Made by a program: the position numbers and the translations under genes
In this document: piece by piece, positions 1-8,275 of the stretch
How the letters are laid out: each line of letters starts with the position of its first letter
Position numbering within the stretch: position 1 is the first letter of the stretch
NCBI RefSeq assembly: GCF_011927835.1
Contig: NZ_JAATJH010000003.1
Span: 186,001-250,000, forward strand
Direction of reading: 5' to 3'
From: Neolewinella antarctica
GTDB lineage: Bacteria; Bacteroidota; Bacteroidia; Chitinophagales; Saprospiraceae
Length of the DNA: 64,000 nucleotides
The notes under the pieces: generated by a model
Databases searched by the model: none
Seen by the model: only the letters and a program-made list of their open reading frames with translations
Told to the model about the DNA's origin: nothing

Positions 1-67
1 AGCCAGCGCTTTGCGAAAGCACACTGGTAGCGCTCGCCAGTAGGCATTTTTTTAGCTTTAGATAACG

Positions 68-1513
68 ATGGACACAACACCGCAGCCCCGCAAAACAACC
101 TCGTCGAGCGTGCCTCAGATACAGAGTTACCAGCGGCGTCTGCGCCGCTCACCCCACCGATACGATTTGATCGTTACTGATTTCTTATTGATCAACGTGG
201 GCTTCTACATTGCCGCGAAGATCGTCTACCCCAGTATAGACGTCCCCGACGTAGGGTTTCGGCAACTAGAACTTGTCGTGTTCGTCAACGTGATTTGGGC
301 CGCCCTGGGGTTTTACTACGAAGCTTACCGTTGGTACGAAAAAATTCGGATGGAGGTGCAGCTCCGGCGCCTGCTGGAAATGTTTCTCTTCCACGCTGCT
401 TTGTTCACCTTGTTCTACTACTACGTCCTGGGGGACCCACCAACGACGCTGTTCATCACGCTTGCCTATTCGCTATCCATCATGCTGGTGGCCGTCGGGC
501 GGATCTACCGACGCACCCGGGAGACGGGCGATTCCGGGCGGTTTCGGTACGTGATCGTCGGTGGGCGCCCCCCTCAGTTCTCGGCGCTCTTTACCGCATT
601 TGATTATTCTTTTCAGGGAAACGCGCGGCTGGTCGGTCGTTTTGGTAAAACGACGTACAAGAACGTTACCAACATCGGTAAGTACGTCGACCTCATACCT
701 TTTCTCAAGGGTCAGCCCGATATCGATAAGTTGATATTATTCTACTCGGACCTTTCGGTAGAGGAGGGAAGAGAAATTATGCGTCTTTGCCAAAATCAGT
801 ACATCGACGTTGAGATCGCACCTCGCCAAACCACCATTTTTCCCAGGGGATATAAGGCGCAACGGCACGGTGAAATGGTCATCTTCACCATCAAGGAGGA
901 GCCGCTCGTCATGCTGCGTAACAAAGTCGTCAAGCGCACCTTCGATATTGTCTTCAGCGGTATGGTCCTTATCTTCTTGTATCCGATCATGTACGTCGTG
1001 ATCGGCATCCTTATCAAACTCGAAAGTAAGGGGCCGGTTATTTTCGAGCAGGAGCGGACCGGTTATCGGAATGGCGTTTTTATGGTCAAGAAGTTCCGCA
1101 GCATGGGCGTTAATGCCGCCAGTGATACCCGGCAGGCGACCAAGGGGGACATGCGGGTGACCAGAATCGGGGCCTTTCTCCGGAGAACGAGCCTCGATGA
1201 ATTCCCCCAGTTCATCAATGTTTTTAAGGGGCAGATGTCGGTCGTCGGACCACGCCCCCACATGGTGGCGCACACGCAGCAGTACGCGGAGCTGATCAGG
1301 CCCTACTTGATTCGCCATAAGGTCAAACCGGGTGTAACGGGCTGGGCCCAGGTGAACGGCTTTCGGGGCCCTACCGAAGAATTGTGGAAAATGGAAAAGC
1401 GCGTGGAACACGACGTGTGGTACTTGGAAAACTGGAGCCTATTGCTCGACATTCGCTGTATCTACAATACGATAGTCAACATCGCCGAGGGGGAGGAAGA
1501 AGGCGCTTTATAA
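68..1513 (+). CDS. Polyprenyl-phosphate sugar-1-phosphate transferase (exopolysaccharide initiation)
   Basis: Membrane enzyme predicted to transfer a sugar-1-phosphate from a nucleotide sugar to undecaprenyl phosphate, the first step of exopolysaccharide or O-unit assembly. The 481-residue protein has a basic N-terminus, about four membrane segments (roughly 34-145), a Rossmann-like middle domain (about 160-255), and a C-terminal bacterial sugar transferase domain that starts at KRTFDIVFSG (289-298). That domain carries the family signatures FRSM, RRTSLDEFPQ (372-381), SVVGPRP and PGVTGWAQVNG. The length and layout match WbaP/WcaJ-type enzymes. ATG 68 follows a weak -7-like box (TAGCTTTA, 53-60). 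No other glycan genes follow, so it is either the end of a cluster lying to the left or a stand-alone copy. The sugar specificity cannot be read from the sequence. Confidence 0.93.
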   Translation: MDTTPQPRKTTSSSVPQIQSYQRRLRRSPHRYDLIVTDFLLINVGFYIAAKIVYPSIDVPDVGFRQLELVVFVNVIWAALGFYYEAYRWYEKIRMEVQLRRLLEMFLFHAALFTLFYYYVLGDPPTTLFITLAYSLSIMLVAVGRIYRRTRETGDSGRFRYVIVGGRPPQFSALFTAFDYSFQGNARLVGRFGKTTYKNVTNIGKYVDLIPFLKGQPDIDKLILFYSDLSVEEGREIMRLCQNQYIDVEIAPRQTTIFPRGYKAQRHGEMVIFTIKEEPLVMLRNKVVKRTFDIVFSGMVLIFLYPIMYVVIGILIKLESKGPVIFEQERTGYRNGVFMVKKFRSMGVNAASDTRQATKGDMRVTRIGAFLRRTSLDEFPQFINVFKGQMSVVGPRPHMVAHTQQYAELIRPYLIRHKVKPGVTGWAQVNGFRGPTEELWKMEKRVEHDVWYLENWSLLLDIRCIYNTIVNIAEGEEEGAL

Positions 1514-1628
1514 AAGTAGAGATGCCCCGAACGGAAAAGTCATCCGGAGATGCTCCCGATTGCTCGTCGTACAAACCCTGCCTTATCCAGGCTAACCAGT
1601 ATCTTTCCCGATAGCTATTAGGACGCCT

Positions 1629-2321
1629 TCAGTCAACTTGCACCCCGAAAAGATACCCCACCAACGCCGTCAGTCCCATCGCCATTGTCCCCCAGAACGT
1701 GATGCGCAAAATCGGGCGCCAAATAGAGGTGCCACCGGTTACCGCCGCCAAGTAGCCCAGGAGCGCCAGGGCCGCCAGCCCGAAAAAGTAGTGGCCCGGC
1801 ACCAACCAGCTAAATGGCAGGAAAAGCGATACTAACACCGGTAAAGTGCCGCCCGCCAGAAACGCCGCCCCCGAAGCGAGTGCGGCCTGCAGCGGCTTCG
1901 CCTCCGTCAATTCACTGATGCCCAACTCGTCGCGCGCGTGGGCCAGCAGCGCGTCGTGTGCCGTCATTTGGCGGGCGACTTCTAGCGCCGTATCCGTCCG
2001 CAGTCCCCGCCCGACGTAGACGGCGGCCAATTCCCGCAATTCTTCTTCCGGTGTTTCGTCCAGTTCTTGCTGCTCCCGCTTCAAGTCCGCTTTTTCGATG
2101 TCCGACTGCGAACTCACCGAGACGTACTCTCCCGCCGCCATTGAAAGGGCACCCGCCACCAGGGCCGCCACTGAAGCCAGCACGACTGGGTCGCGCGTAG
2201 TACTTGCCGCCGCTACGCCAATGGCGACGCTGGCCGTAGACAGGATGCCGTCATTGGCGCCGAGCACGGCCGCGCGCAACCAGGCGCTGCGATTTTGGTA
2301 GTGGGGTTCTTCGGTTTGCAT
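1629..2321 (-). CDS. VIT1/CCC1-family iron/manganese transporter
   Basis: Predicted inner-membrane transporter of Fe2+ or Mn2+ (VIT family). The 230-residue protein shows the family signature GANDGIL near residue 21 and SMAAGEYVSV in the second helix, then a Glu-rich cytosolic segment (about 75-125) that holds metal ligands in this family, then three C-terminal helices. This five-helix layout is typical of bacterial VIT proteins. Its ATG lies 9 nt after the DUF3570 stop on the same strand, so it is probably the last gene of the trx-apbE-DUF4266-DUF3570 transcript. That places a metal exporter in a flavinylation/redox cluster. The family is clear; which metal is carried is inference. Confidence 0.92.
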   Translation of the reverse strand: MQTEEPHYQNRSAWLRAAVLGANDGILSTASVAIGVAAASTTRDPVVLASVAALVAGALSMAAGEYVSVSSQSDIEKADLKREQQELDETPEEELRELAAVYVGRGLRTDTALEVARQMTAHDALLAHARDELGISELTEAKPLQAALASGAAFLAGGTLPVLVSLFLPFSWLVPGHYFFGLAALALLGYLAAVTGGTSIWRPILRITFWGTMAMGLTALVGYLFGVQVD

Positions 2322-2330
2322 GGCGTAAAG

Positions 2331-3644
2331 TTAATCCCGCACCAACTTTACGCCCAGGCTACCGTGGAAAGCCGCGAAGCCGTTGTCCCGCCCGTAGGAA
2401 CTCAGGTCCACCTCGATGCTTTTTAGGCCGAAACCCAGTAACCGCGTACCCGTCAGCACGTCTGTGTAGGACAGTCCCATGGTGTACTGGTTGGCGTTGA
2501 AGTCGGACAGGTCGTAGTCCGATGTGTAGTACTGACTAGTGGATAAATGGGCGTCGTAGGGTGCGAAGTAGTCCGTGGCCGTCTGCGTGTAGAAGCGATA
2601 GGCGGGCCGGAGGGTAAGTTTAGTCCCTAGCTTGATGGGTACCTCGACGTTCAGCGTGTGTGAAATATTCCCCCAGTCATCGGTGAAGTAACGGTAGAAC
2701 GTTCGCACGACGAAGTGCTCGCTCAGGTAAGCGTGAAGCCGGCCGCCGATGGCGTATTTCGTGCGGGTGTCCGGTAAGCGCTCGATGTCGTCCGCCAGGG
2801 CGAAATCTTCGATGAAGCTGTTCTCTACGTCCGCAAAGTAGACGCGCTGAAAGGGCGTGGAAAGAAGGCCGTTTTGTTGAACAAAGTCGAACGATAACAT
2901 ACCCTGTAGTGTGCGAGAGAGCAACTGAGAGAAGTTCGCGCCAACATTGTAACTCTGGCGACCGGTCCCTTCCAACGGGGTGAAGTTCGGTGCGTAATTG
3001 GCGTTACCGGTCACTTCGTACCGGTCAAAGAGGGAAGCATTGAGCCCGGCCCCGTCGCCGAAAAACGGCCGTAGTTCGCTGGGGTAAATGGCGCTCCAAC
3101 CATCGATGTAAGCGCTCGCCTTCAGGGTCAGCTCGGTGTTTTTTTCGTTGAAGAGTTTCGTATAGCCGCCACCAAAACCCACCGACGTATAATCGTATTC
3201 GGTCGAGCCGGAGAAGAAGGCGGACCAAACGGTGTTGCGGTCGTCGGCGCTCTTGGTGTACGTCACCGCAACGTTCTTCCAGGCGTCACTCTGCGAAGCG
3301 CCCGAGCTGGCCTGAAACGGGTCCGCGCGCCCACTGCCGTCGAAAGGATTCACGTTGCTGGAACTGGCCGATGAATAGGCGGAAATGCCCACGCTGGCCG
3401 TAAGCACGGCGTCCTCGTTGAGGGGGACGGCCACGATCACGGTCGGGTGGAGGTCCGTCAGTTCTTCGGTGCCCGTGCCGCCGGTCACCGCCGCGAAGTC
3501 ACCGCTTTGCTGGTAGTAGCTGGTCAGGATTTGGAGTTCGGTATTCTCGAGTACCCGCTTTTTGTAAGTGAGCGAGTTGTCTTCGTTTTGTGCGCGGACG
3601 CAGATGCAAAGCAGGACGGTAAAAGCAAGGAAAATGTAGCGCAC
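2331..3644 (-). CDS. DUF3570 outer-membrane beta-barrel protein
   Basis: Predicted outer-membrane barrel of the DUF3570 family, 437 residues from the GTG at 3644. I prefer this GTG over the upstream GTG at 3683 because it starts a clean signal peptide (basic MRY, hydrophobic core, cleavage near CVRAQ). The rest is aromatic, alternating beta-strand sequence with many Tyr/Phe/Gly residues and ends in KLVRD. In Bacteroidota and proteobacteria, DUF3570 genes sit beside DUF4266, thioredoxin and ApbE genes, as here; the four are probably one functional unit. The molecular role is unknown. It may be a pore or a partner of the small DUF4266 lipoprotein. It lies 42 nt after DUF4266 and 9 nt before the VIT gene. 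Confidence 0.88.
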   Translation of the reverse strand: MRYIFLAFTVLLCICVRAQNEDNSLTYKKRVLENTELQILTSYYQQSGDFAAVTGGTGTEELTDLHPTVIVAVPLNEDAVLTASVGISAYSSASSSNVNPFDGSGRADPFQASSGASQSDAWKNVAVTYTKSADDRNTVWSAFFSGSTEYDYTSVGFGGGYTKLFNEKNTELTLKASAYIDGWSAIYPSELRPFFGDGAGLNASLFDRYEVTGNANYAPNFTPLEGTGRQSYNVGANFSQLLSRTLQGMLSFDFVQQNGLLSTPFQRVYFADVENSFIEDFALADDIERLPDTRTKYAIGGRLHAYLSEHFVVRTFYRYFTDDWGNISHTLNVEVPIKLGTKLTLRPAYRFYTQTATDYFAPYDAHLSTSQYYTSDYDLSDFNANQYTMGLSYTDVLTGTRLLGFGLKSIEVDLSSYGRDNGFAAFHGSLGVKLVRD

Positions 3645-3725
3645 GAAACAGATTTTACGTAAAGCATCAGATAAATTAGTCACCCCAAAACGGGTAAGCC
3701 GAGTTCACACCAGCTTTATGCTGGG

Positions 3726-3950
3726 CTAGTTACACCCACATCCACCGCCGGTCTGCCCCCCGTTCGCCCCCGAGGCTCCTTCCCGGTAACTTTGAAAGGT
3801 ATTCTGCTGCCCCTCCGCCCCGGAAGGCGAGAGGGCCATATCCGGGTCGTTCAGGTTCACCCGCTCGTAACCCTTGACGGCAACGCAGGAAGAGGTCAGG
3901 CCGAGAAACAAGCCACAGATCAGGAATCCGGAAAGTAATCGCTTTTTCAT
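3726..3950 (-). CDS. DUF4266 small lipoprotein with Cys-rich tail
   Basis: A 74-residue DUF4266 protein. The N-terminus is a lipoprotein signal with a lipobox-like LTSSC ending at Cys22. The mature part is polar and ends in a glycine/cysteine tail, GGGCGCN. The segment REGASGANGG just before the tail is rich in small residues and could be the part that carries a covalent group. The ATG overlaps the apbE stop (TGATG), indicating translational coupling. Known: DUF4266 genes co-occur with apbE, DUF3570 and a thioredoxin-like gene. Inferred: this could be the flavinylated or Cys-modified client of its neighbours. No biochemical role is established from sequence alone. Confidence 0.85.
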   Translation of the reverse strand: MKKRLLSGFLICGLFLGLTSSCVAVKGYERVNLNDPDMALSPSGAEGQQNTFQSYREGASGANGGQTGGGCGCN

Positions 3951-4939
3951 CAGTTGCTCGTTTGTACGTCCAGCCCCGCGGAGGAATGGACTTTGTTGGC
4001 TTCGTCGACGATGACTACGTCGACGCCGGGTAGTTGATTAATAAAATCGAGGGCCGTTTCCGTCCCCATCACGAAAACAGACGTGGCGAGCGCATCAGCC
4101 AGTTCCGCCCGTGGGGCAAAAACCGTCGCGCTAACGATCCCCGTACTGGGGTAACCCGTGCGCGGGTCAATGATGTGGGCGTAGCGGACACCGTCGAACC
4201 GCACGAACTTCTCGTAGTTCCCGGAAGTAACGACCGCACGGCCGTCCACCGGTAACCAGGCGAATGCTTTTTCTTTGTTGAGCGGATTAGTGATGGCCAC
4301 CCGCCAGTCTTCCCCACTCGGTTGTTTTCCCCAGGCAGTTAAGTCTCCGGAGGCATTGATGATGCCGGCCGGCACACCGCGACTTTCCAGCAACGTCCGC
4401 GCCCGATCCGCCGCGTATCCCTTACCGATAGCGCCAAAACCGATTTTCATGCCGGTTTCCGGCAAGTAGACCGTAGATTGCTCGCGGTCGAGAACGATCT
4501 TTTGCCAGCCCACTTTTGCCACCGAGGCGGCGATGCTTTCCGGGCTCGGCTTGGCGGTCATCGATCCGTCGAACTGCCACACGCGGTCCAGGGAAGCGTA
4601 GGAAATGTCGAAAGCCCCGTCGGTTAGTTTGGAAAGGCTAATGGACCGCTCGATGAGGTCAAACAGCTCGGCGTCCACCACGACCGGTGCAACGCCCGCC
4701 GCCCGATTGATGGCCGAGGTCTGCGAGTTGGGGTTCCAACTGGAAATAAGCCGTTCGATACGGGTAATCTCCGCCACCGCTTCCGCCAAAAACCCTGCAC
4801 CCGCGTCCGCGCCCTCTGCCACCACGGTCAGGTCGAAACGGCAGCCCATGAGCTTATCCGTACGGTGGAAACTGGCGGATTGCGCGATTAGGTGAAATGG
4901 GAGCAGAATCAGTGGAATGATCAGAGAGATAAACCTCAT
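3950..4939 (-). CDS. apbE: FAD:protein FMN transferase (ApbE)
   Basis: Exported, Mg2+-dependent flavin transferase that attaches FMN from FAD to a Thr/Ser of target proteins outside the cytoplasm. The 329-residue protein has a Sec signal peptide (1-19, ending LIAQ) and the full ApbE core: GCRFDLTV near the N-terminus, ISSWNPNSQTSAIN, FGAIGKGYAAD, INASGDLTAWG, HIIDPRTGYP and ADALATSVFVMG. Length and motifs are normal. Its ATG overlaps the thioredoxin stop by 4 nt and its stop overlaps the DUF4266 start, so the three genes are coupled. No typical FMN-binding-domain target (NqrC/RnfG-like) is in the window, which makes DUF4266 or DUF3570 the candidate client. The copy of the 17-bp motif at 4797-4813 encodes GADAGAG in a poorly conserved loop. 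Confidence 0.96.
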   Translation of the reverse strand: MRFISLIIPLILLPFHLIAQSASFHRTDKLMGCRFDLTVVAEGADAGAGFLAEAVAEITRIERLISSWNPNSQTSAINRAAGVAPVVVDAELFDLIERSISLSKLTDGAFDISYASLDRVWQFDGSMTAKPSPESIAASVAKVGWQKIVLDREQSTVYLPETGMKIGFGAIGKGYAADRARTLLESRGVPAGIINASGDLTAWGKQPSGEDWRVAITNPLNKEKAFAWLPVDGRAVVTSGNYEKFVRFDGVRYAHIIDPRTGYPSTGIVSATVFAPRAELADALATSVFVMGTETALDFINQLPGVDVVIVDEANKVHSSAGLDVQTSN

Positions 4940-5373
4940 CGACCGAAGCTTTTCAGTAAACCGAGGTACTCCGTAGCGGGCACGTCCTTGTAGCCGGTCT
5001 GGCCGAGTACCTTGCCCGTTGGCGAGAGGATAACGACCAGGGGGAAGGAGCCGACCGTGTTGTACCGCTCGGCGAGTTGCGCGTTTTTGTCGCTTATTTC
5101 TTGCGGGAGTTGATTTGCCTTGCGGCGGGGGAAATCAGCCTTGTAAAAGACAAAGTCCTTACCGGCTGCATCCGCAAAACCCTCCGCCGACCAGATCTCC
5201 CGGTCCAACCGCATGCAGGGCGCGCACCAGTCCGAGCCGGCAAAAACGAGGACGATGTTCTTACCGTTTTTGACCGCGAGCGTTTCTGCCTCTGCAAAAC
5301 TTTTGGTCCAGGTCTGCGCGCTAAGTGGCAGGGCTAACAGGCAGGCGAAAAAAGCGAATACGATAATTTTCAT
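4936..5373 (-). CDS. Periplasmic thioredoxin-like protein
   Basis: Exported thioredoxin-fold protein of 145 residues. A signal peptide (1-19, ending LSAQ) is followed by a DsbD-gamma/thioredoxin-7-like domain with active site WCAPC (Cys50 and Cys53) and a cis-Pro region SFPLVVILSP. It probably reduces or isomerises cysteines of an envelope protein; the Cys-rich tail of the DUF4266 protein encoded two genes downstream is the obvious candidate. It is the first gene of the leftward cluster and overlaps apbE by ATGA. No clear TAnnTTTG box lies directly upstream. The family is certain; the client is inferred. Confidence 0.9.
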   Translation of the reverse strand: MKIIVFAFFACLLALPLSAQTWTKSFAEAETLAVKNGKNIVLVFAGSDWCAPCMRLDREIWSAEGFADAAGKDFVFYKADFPRRKANQLPQEISDKNAQLAERYNTVGSFPLVVILSPTGKVLGQTGYKDVPATEYLGLLKSFGR

Positions 5374-5496
5374 TAGTGATCAATGTTGTATCACACAGAA
5401 CGCTTTCGGAAGAATATTAGCTACTTATCAAGCTTTATTTATTTGATAATTTTCAAAAATGCAGCAGCCCGACAATTTCGAAGTGGTTCACTATCT

Positions 5497-5540
5497 CCCC
5501 AGACCCCAGACCCCAGACCCCAGACCCCAGACCCCAGACC
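5497..5540. repeat. Heptamer tandem repeat (CAGACCC), about 6 copies
   Basis: Six uninterrupted copies of a 7-bp unit lie between the thioredoxin start and the end of pheT, only 4 nt from the pheT stop codon. The last bases of pheT read TTAGGCGGTAG on the minus strand, which contains the TAGGCGG unit of the heptamer arrays near 28.9 and 49.0 kb. Unlike those islands, this one has no visible inverted left arm. Confidence 0.9.
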
Positions 5541-5544
5541 ACCT

Positions 5545-8001
5545 CTACCGCCTAACCTCCGCCCCCAATTGCTTCACCAAACTCCCCTCAATGCTCCGCA
5601 TAGTCTTATCTACTTCCTTCTCCGAAAGTGTCTTATCGTCACTTTCTAGTTGAAAACTAACCGCGTAGCTTTTCTTGTCCGCGCCGAGCTGGTCGTCGTT
5701 CTCGTAGACGTCGAAGAGATTGACGTCGGTTAGGATCTTCTTCTCTGCCTTCCGCGCTACCTTTTCTATCTCGGCGAACTTAACGGATTTGTTGACGATC
5801 AGCGCCAAATCGCGCCGTAGCGAGGGGTACTTACCCGGCGTCTTCACCCGTACTGGTTTTTTCGGTAGGACTTTCAGAATGCTGTCCCAGTTCAAATCGG
5901 CAAAGTACACGGCGCTTTTGACCTGCCGCTTCGTTAGTTGCTTGGCGTGCACGAGGCCAAAGTCCGCCAGCACCATTGGGCCTTTGTGGTAACGCAAGCC
6001 GAATTGGAAATCCGCTGAGTCCACTTCGGACGTCCGGTAGTTGTCTACGCCGAAGCGCTGGAGGACGAGTTCCACGGCAGCCTTTATGGTATAGAAGCCA
6101 GCTTCGTTATCCCCTTTTGCGCCGACGTGCCAGCTCTCCGCTTGCTTGCGCCCGGTTAGCGTCAGGGTGAGGTGGTTGACTTCCCGGTAGGGCGTTTTAG
6201 CCTCCCGGTCGAGGTGGTAGGTGCGGCCGAATTCAAAGAGGCGTAAATCCTGCTGTTGCCGGTTGTGGTTGTGGGCTACGGCTTCCAGGGCGCTCTGCAG
6301 CATCCCCGGCCGCATGACGTCGAGGTGGACGTTGGACGTGTTGTTGATGTAAACGACGCCCGGGAGTTGGCCTTCTTCGCCTTCCTCCCGGTAGTGGCGG
6401 CTCTCGTCGAGGGAAAGGGCCATCATTTCGTGGAAGCCGTTGGCGACGAGCAAGTCGCCGGTGAGTTCGCGAATGTAGTTCGGGTCCGGGTTCGGGGCTA
6501 CGATCATGGCCGTCGTGATCTCTTGCGGGGTGGGCACGTTGTCGAAACCGTAGATGCGCAAGATTTCTTCGATCACGTCGATTTCCCGCGTGACGTCGGT
6601 CTTGTTGGTGGGTACGGAAACCGCGATGGCATTGTCGTCAAGCGGCGTGACGGTCATGTCCATGCTTTCGAGAATACTTTGCACCTGCGCCCGCGCCAAA
6701 TCGGCCCCGATGACGTCGCGCACTTTTTGATCGCGCACCTTGATCACCAGCGGCTTTACCGGGGTGGGGTAGTGGTCGAATAACTTGCTCGTTACCTTGC
6801 CCCCGGCGAGTTCTTTGAGCAGAAGCGCCCCACGCTTAAGGGCGTACACGGTCACGTTCGGGTCGCTGCCTTTTTCGAAAACGCGGGCCGCGTCCGTGCG
6901 CAGGGTGTGGCGCATGCTGCTGCGGCGGGTGGTGCCGGCTTCGAAGTGGGCGGCCTCCAGAAAAATGCGCGTGGTGGCGTCGGTAACGCCAGAATTAGCA
7001 CCGCCGAAGACCCCGGCGATACACATGGGGGCGTGGTTGCCGTCGCAGATCATCAAGTCGTCATCACTCAGGGACCGTTCCATTCCATCGAGGGACAGGA
7101 ATTTAGTGCCCTCCGGAAGTTTTTCAACGTTGATCTCGCCACCGGCGATTTTGTCAAGGTCGAAGGCGTGGAGGGGTTGGCCGAGTTCGTGCAGCACGTA
7201 GTTGGTTACGTCGACTACGTTGTTGATCGGCCGAACGCCGATGGCCAGCAGCCGCTGTCGGAGCCAGTCGGGGCTGGGGGCAACGGTCAGGTTCTCGATG
7301 GTCAGGCCGGCGTAGCGGGGGGCTTGCGTTGGGTCTTGAACACTGACGGGTACGGCGGTGGCGGTGCCTTCCCGGAAGCTACTAACGTCGGGCCGCTTCA
7401 CGTGCACAGGCTTGTCGTGCAGCACGTTGAGTGCAGCGGCCAAATCGAACGCGACACCGAGGTGGTTGGTCGCGTCAGAGCGGTTGGGCGTCAGGCCGAT
7501 GTCGTAGACGTGGTCTTCTTCAAGGTTGTAAACCTCTTTGGCGGGCGTACCGGGTTGGTACTTTTTTTCAAGGACGATAATACCGTCGTGGCTCGCGCCG
7601 AGGCCGATCTCGTCTTCGGCACAAATCATGCCTTCCGATACTTCACCACGAATCTTACCCTTTTTGATCTTAAAAGGCTCACCTGCCGTGGGGTGTAACT
7701 CCGCCCCGACGGTTGCGACAATTACGTACTGCCCCTTAGCTACGTTTGGTGCGCCGCAGACGATGGTGACCTGTTCCTCGCGTCCGATGTCCACCTTAGT
7801 GAGGCTTAACCGATCTGCACCGGGGTGCTTGCCGCACTCCACTACGTGGCCGACGACCAGCCCGGCCAGGCCGCCGGGGACGGATTCTATTTTCTCCATG
7901 CCTTCAACTTCCAGGCCCGTCCCGGTTAGGATCTGGCCGACGGCTGCGGGGTCCAGGTCGATAGCGAGGTACTGACGGAGCCAGTTGAGGGAAACTTTCA
8001 T
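5545..8001 (-). CDS. pheT: Phenylalanine--tRNA ligase beta subunit
   Basis: Beta subunit of the alpha2-beta2 phenylalanyl-tRNA synthetase, which charges tRNA-Phe in the cytoplasm. The 818-residue length is normal. Domain order is intact: N-terminal MKVSLNWLRQYL, an EMAP-like tRNA-binding domain (about 40-155), the B3/B4 editing domain, B5, a catalytic-like core and a C-terminal FDX-ACB anticodon-binding domain beginning near TPGKYPSLRRDLAL. pheS is not in the window. The ATG is 22 nt downstream of a TACCTTTG box on the minus strand. The stop codon lies at the edge of a heptamer repeat array. Confidence 0.98.
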   Translation of the reverse strand: MKVSLNWLRQYLAIDLDPAAVGQILTGTGLEVEGMEKIESVPGGLAGLVVGHVVECGKHPGADRLSLTKVDIGREEQVTIVCGAPNVAKGQYVIVATVGAELHPTAGEPFKIKKGKIRGEVSEGMICAEDEIGLGASHDGIIVLEKKYQPGTPAKEVYNLEEDHVYDIGLTPNRSDATNHLGVAFDLAAALNVLHDKPVHVKRPDVSSFREGTATAVPVSVQDPTQAPRYAGLTIENLTVAPSPDWLRQRLLAIGVRPINNVVDVTNYVLHELGQPLHAFDLDKIAGGEINVEKLPEGTKFLSLDGMERSLSDDDLMICDGNHAPMCIAGVFGGANSGVTDATTRIFLEAAHFEAGTTRRSSMRHTLRTDAARVFEKGSDPNVTVYALKRGALLLKELAGGKVTSKLFDHYPTPVKPLVIKVRDQKVRDVIGADLARAQVQSILESMDMTVTPLDDNAIAVSVPTNKTDVTREIDVIEEILRIYGFDNVPTPQEITTAMIVAPNPDPNYIRELTGDLLVANGFHEMMALSLDESRHYREEGEEGQLPGVVYINNTSNVHLDVMRPGMLQSALEAVAHNHNRQQQDLRLFEFGRTYHLDREAKTPYREVNHLTLTLTGRKQAESWHVGAKGDNEAGFYTIKAAVELVLQRFGVDNYRTSEVDSADFQFGLRYHKGPMVLADFGLVHAKQLTKRQVKSAVYFADLNWDSILKVLPKKPVRVKTPGKYPSLRRDLALIVNKSVKFAEIEKVARKAEKKILTDVNLFDVYENDDQLGADKKSYAVSFQLESDDKTLSEKEVDKTMRSIEGSLVKQLGAEVRR

Positions 8002-8023
8002 AGGGTGTAAGCTAAATGGTGGC

Positions 8024-8031
8024 CAAAGGTA
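8024..8031 (-). promoter_or_regulatory. Bacteroidota -7 box upstream of pheT
   Basis: TACCTTTG on the minus strand fits the TAnnTTTG consensus of the Bacteroidota housekeeping sigma factor. It lies 22 nt before the pheT ATG. No good -33 TTG is visible at the expected spacing, so this is moderate evidence only. Confidence 0.5.
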
Positions 8032-8275
8032 TGTAATTGGGCGGGAGTTGGGGGCGTGCCGTCAGTTGGTAGCCGGCACTCGTGAAATTGGCGAGACGGG
8101 GGTGTATTGCTGTGCGGCGGTTTTCTCAAATCCACGAACTATTTATGGTCTTTTTGTGACACAAGGTTTAAAACCCGAACACGGCGCCCGCCGCACCGTT
8201 TTGTGATACGGTGCGCATCACCAATCGGTGTAGCGCTACCGGGTCTTTCTTTCATCCACTATTTAAAATTCTACT

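Noticed and set aside
6681-6697. GCACCTGCGCCCGCGCC in pheT as a further copy of the 17-bp motif
   Set aside because: The match is poorer and lies in a conserved coding region (Ala/Arg codons), so chance and codon use explain it.
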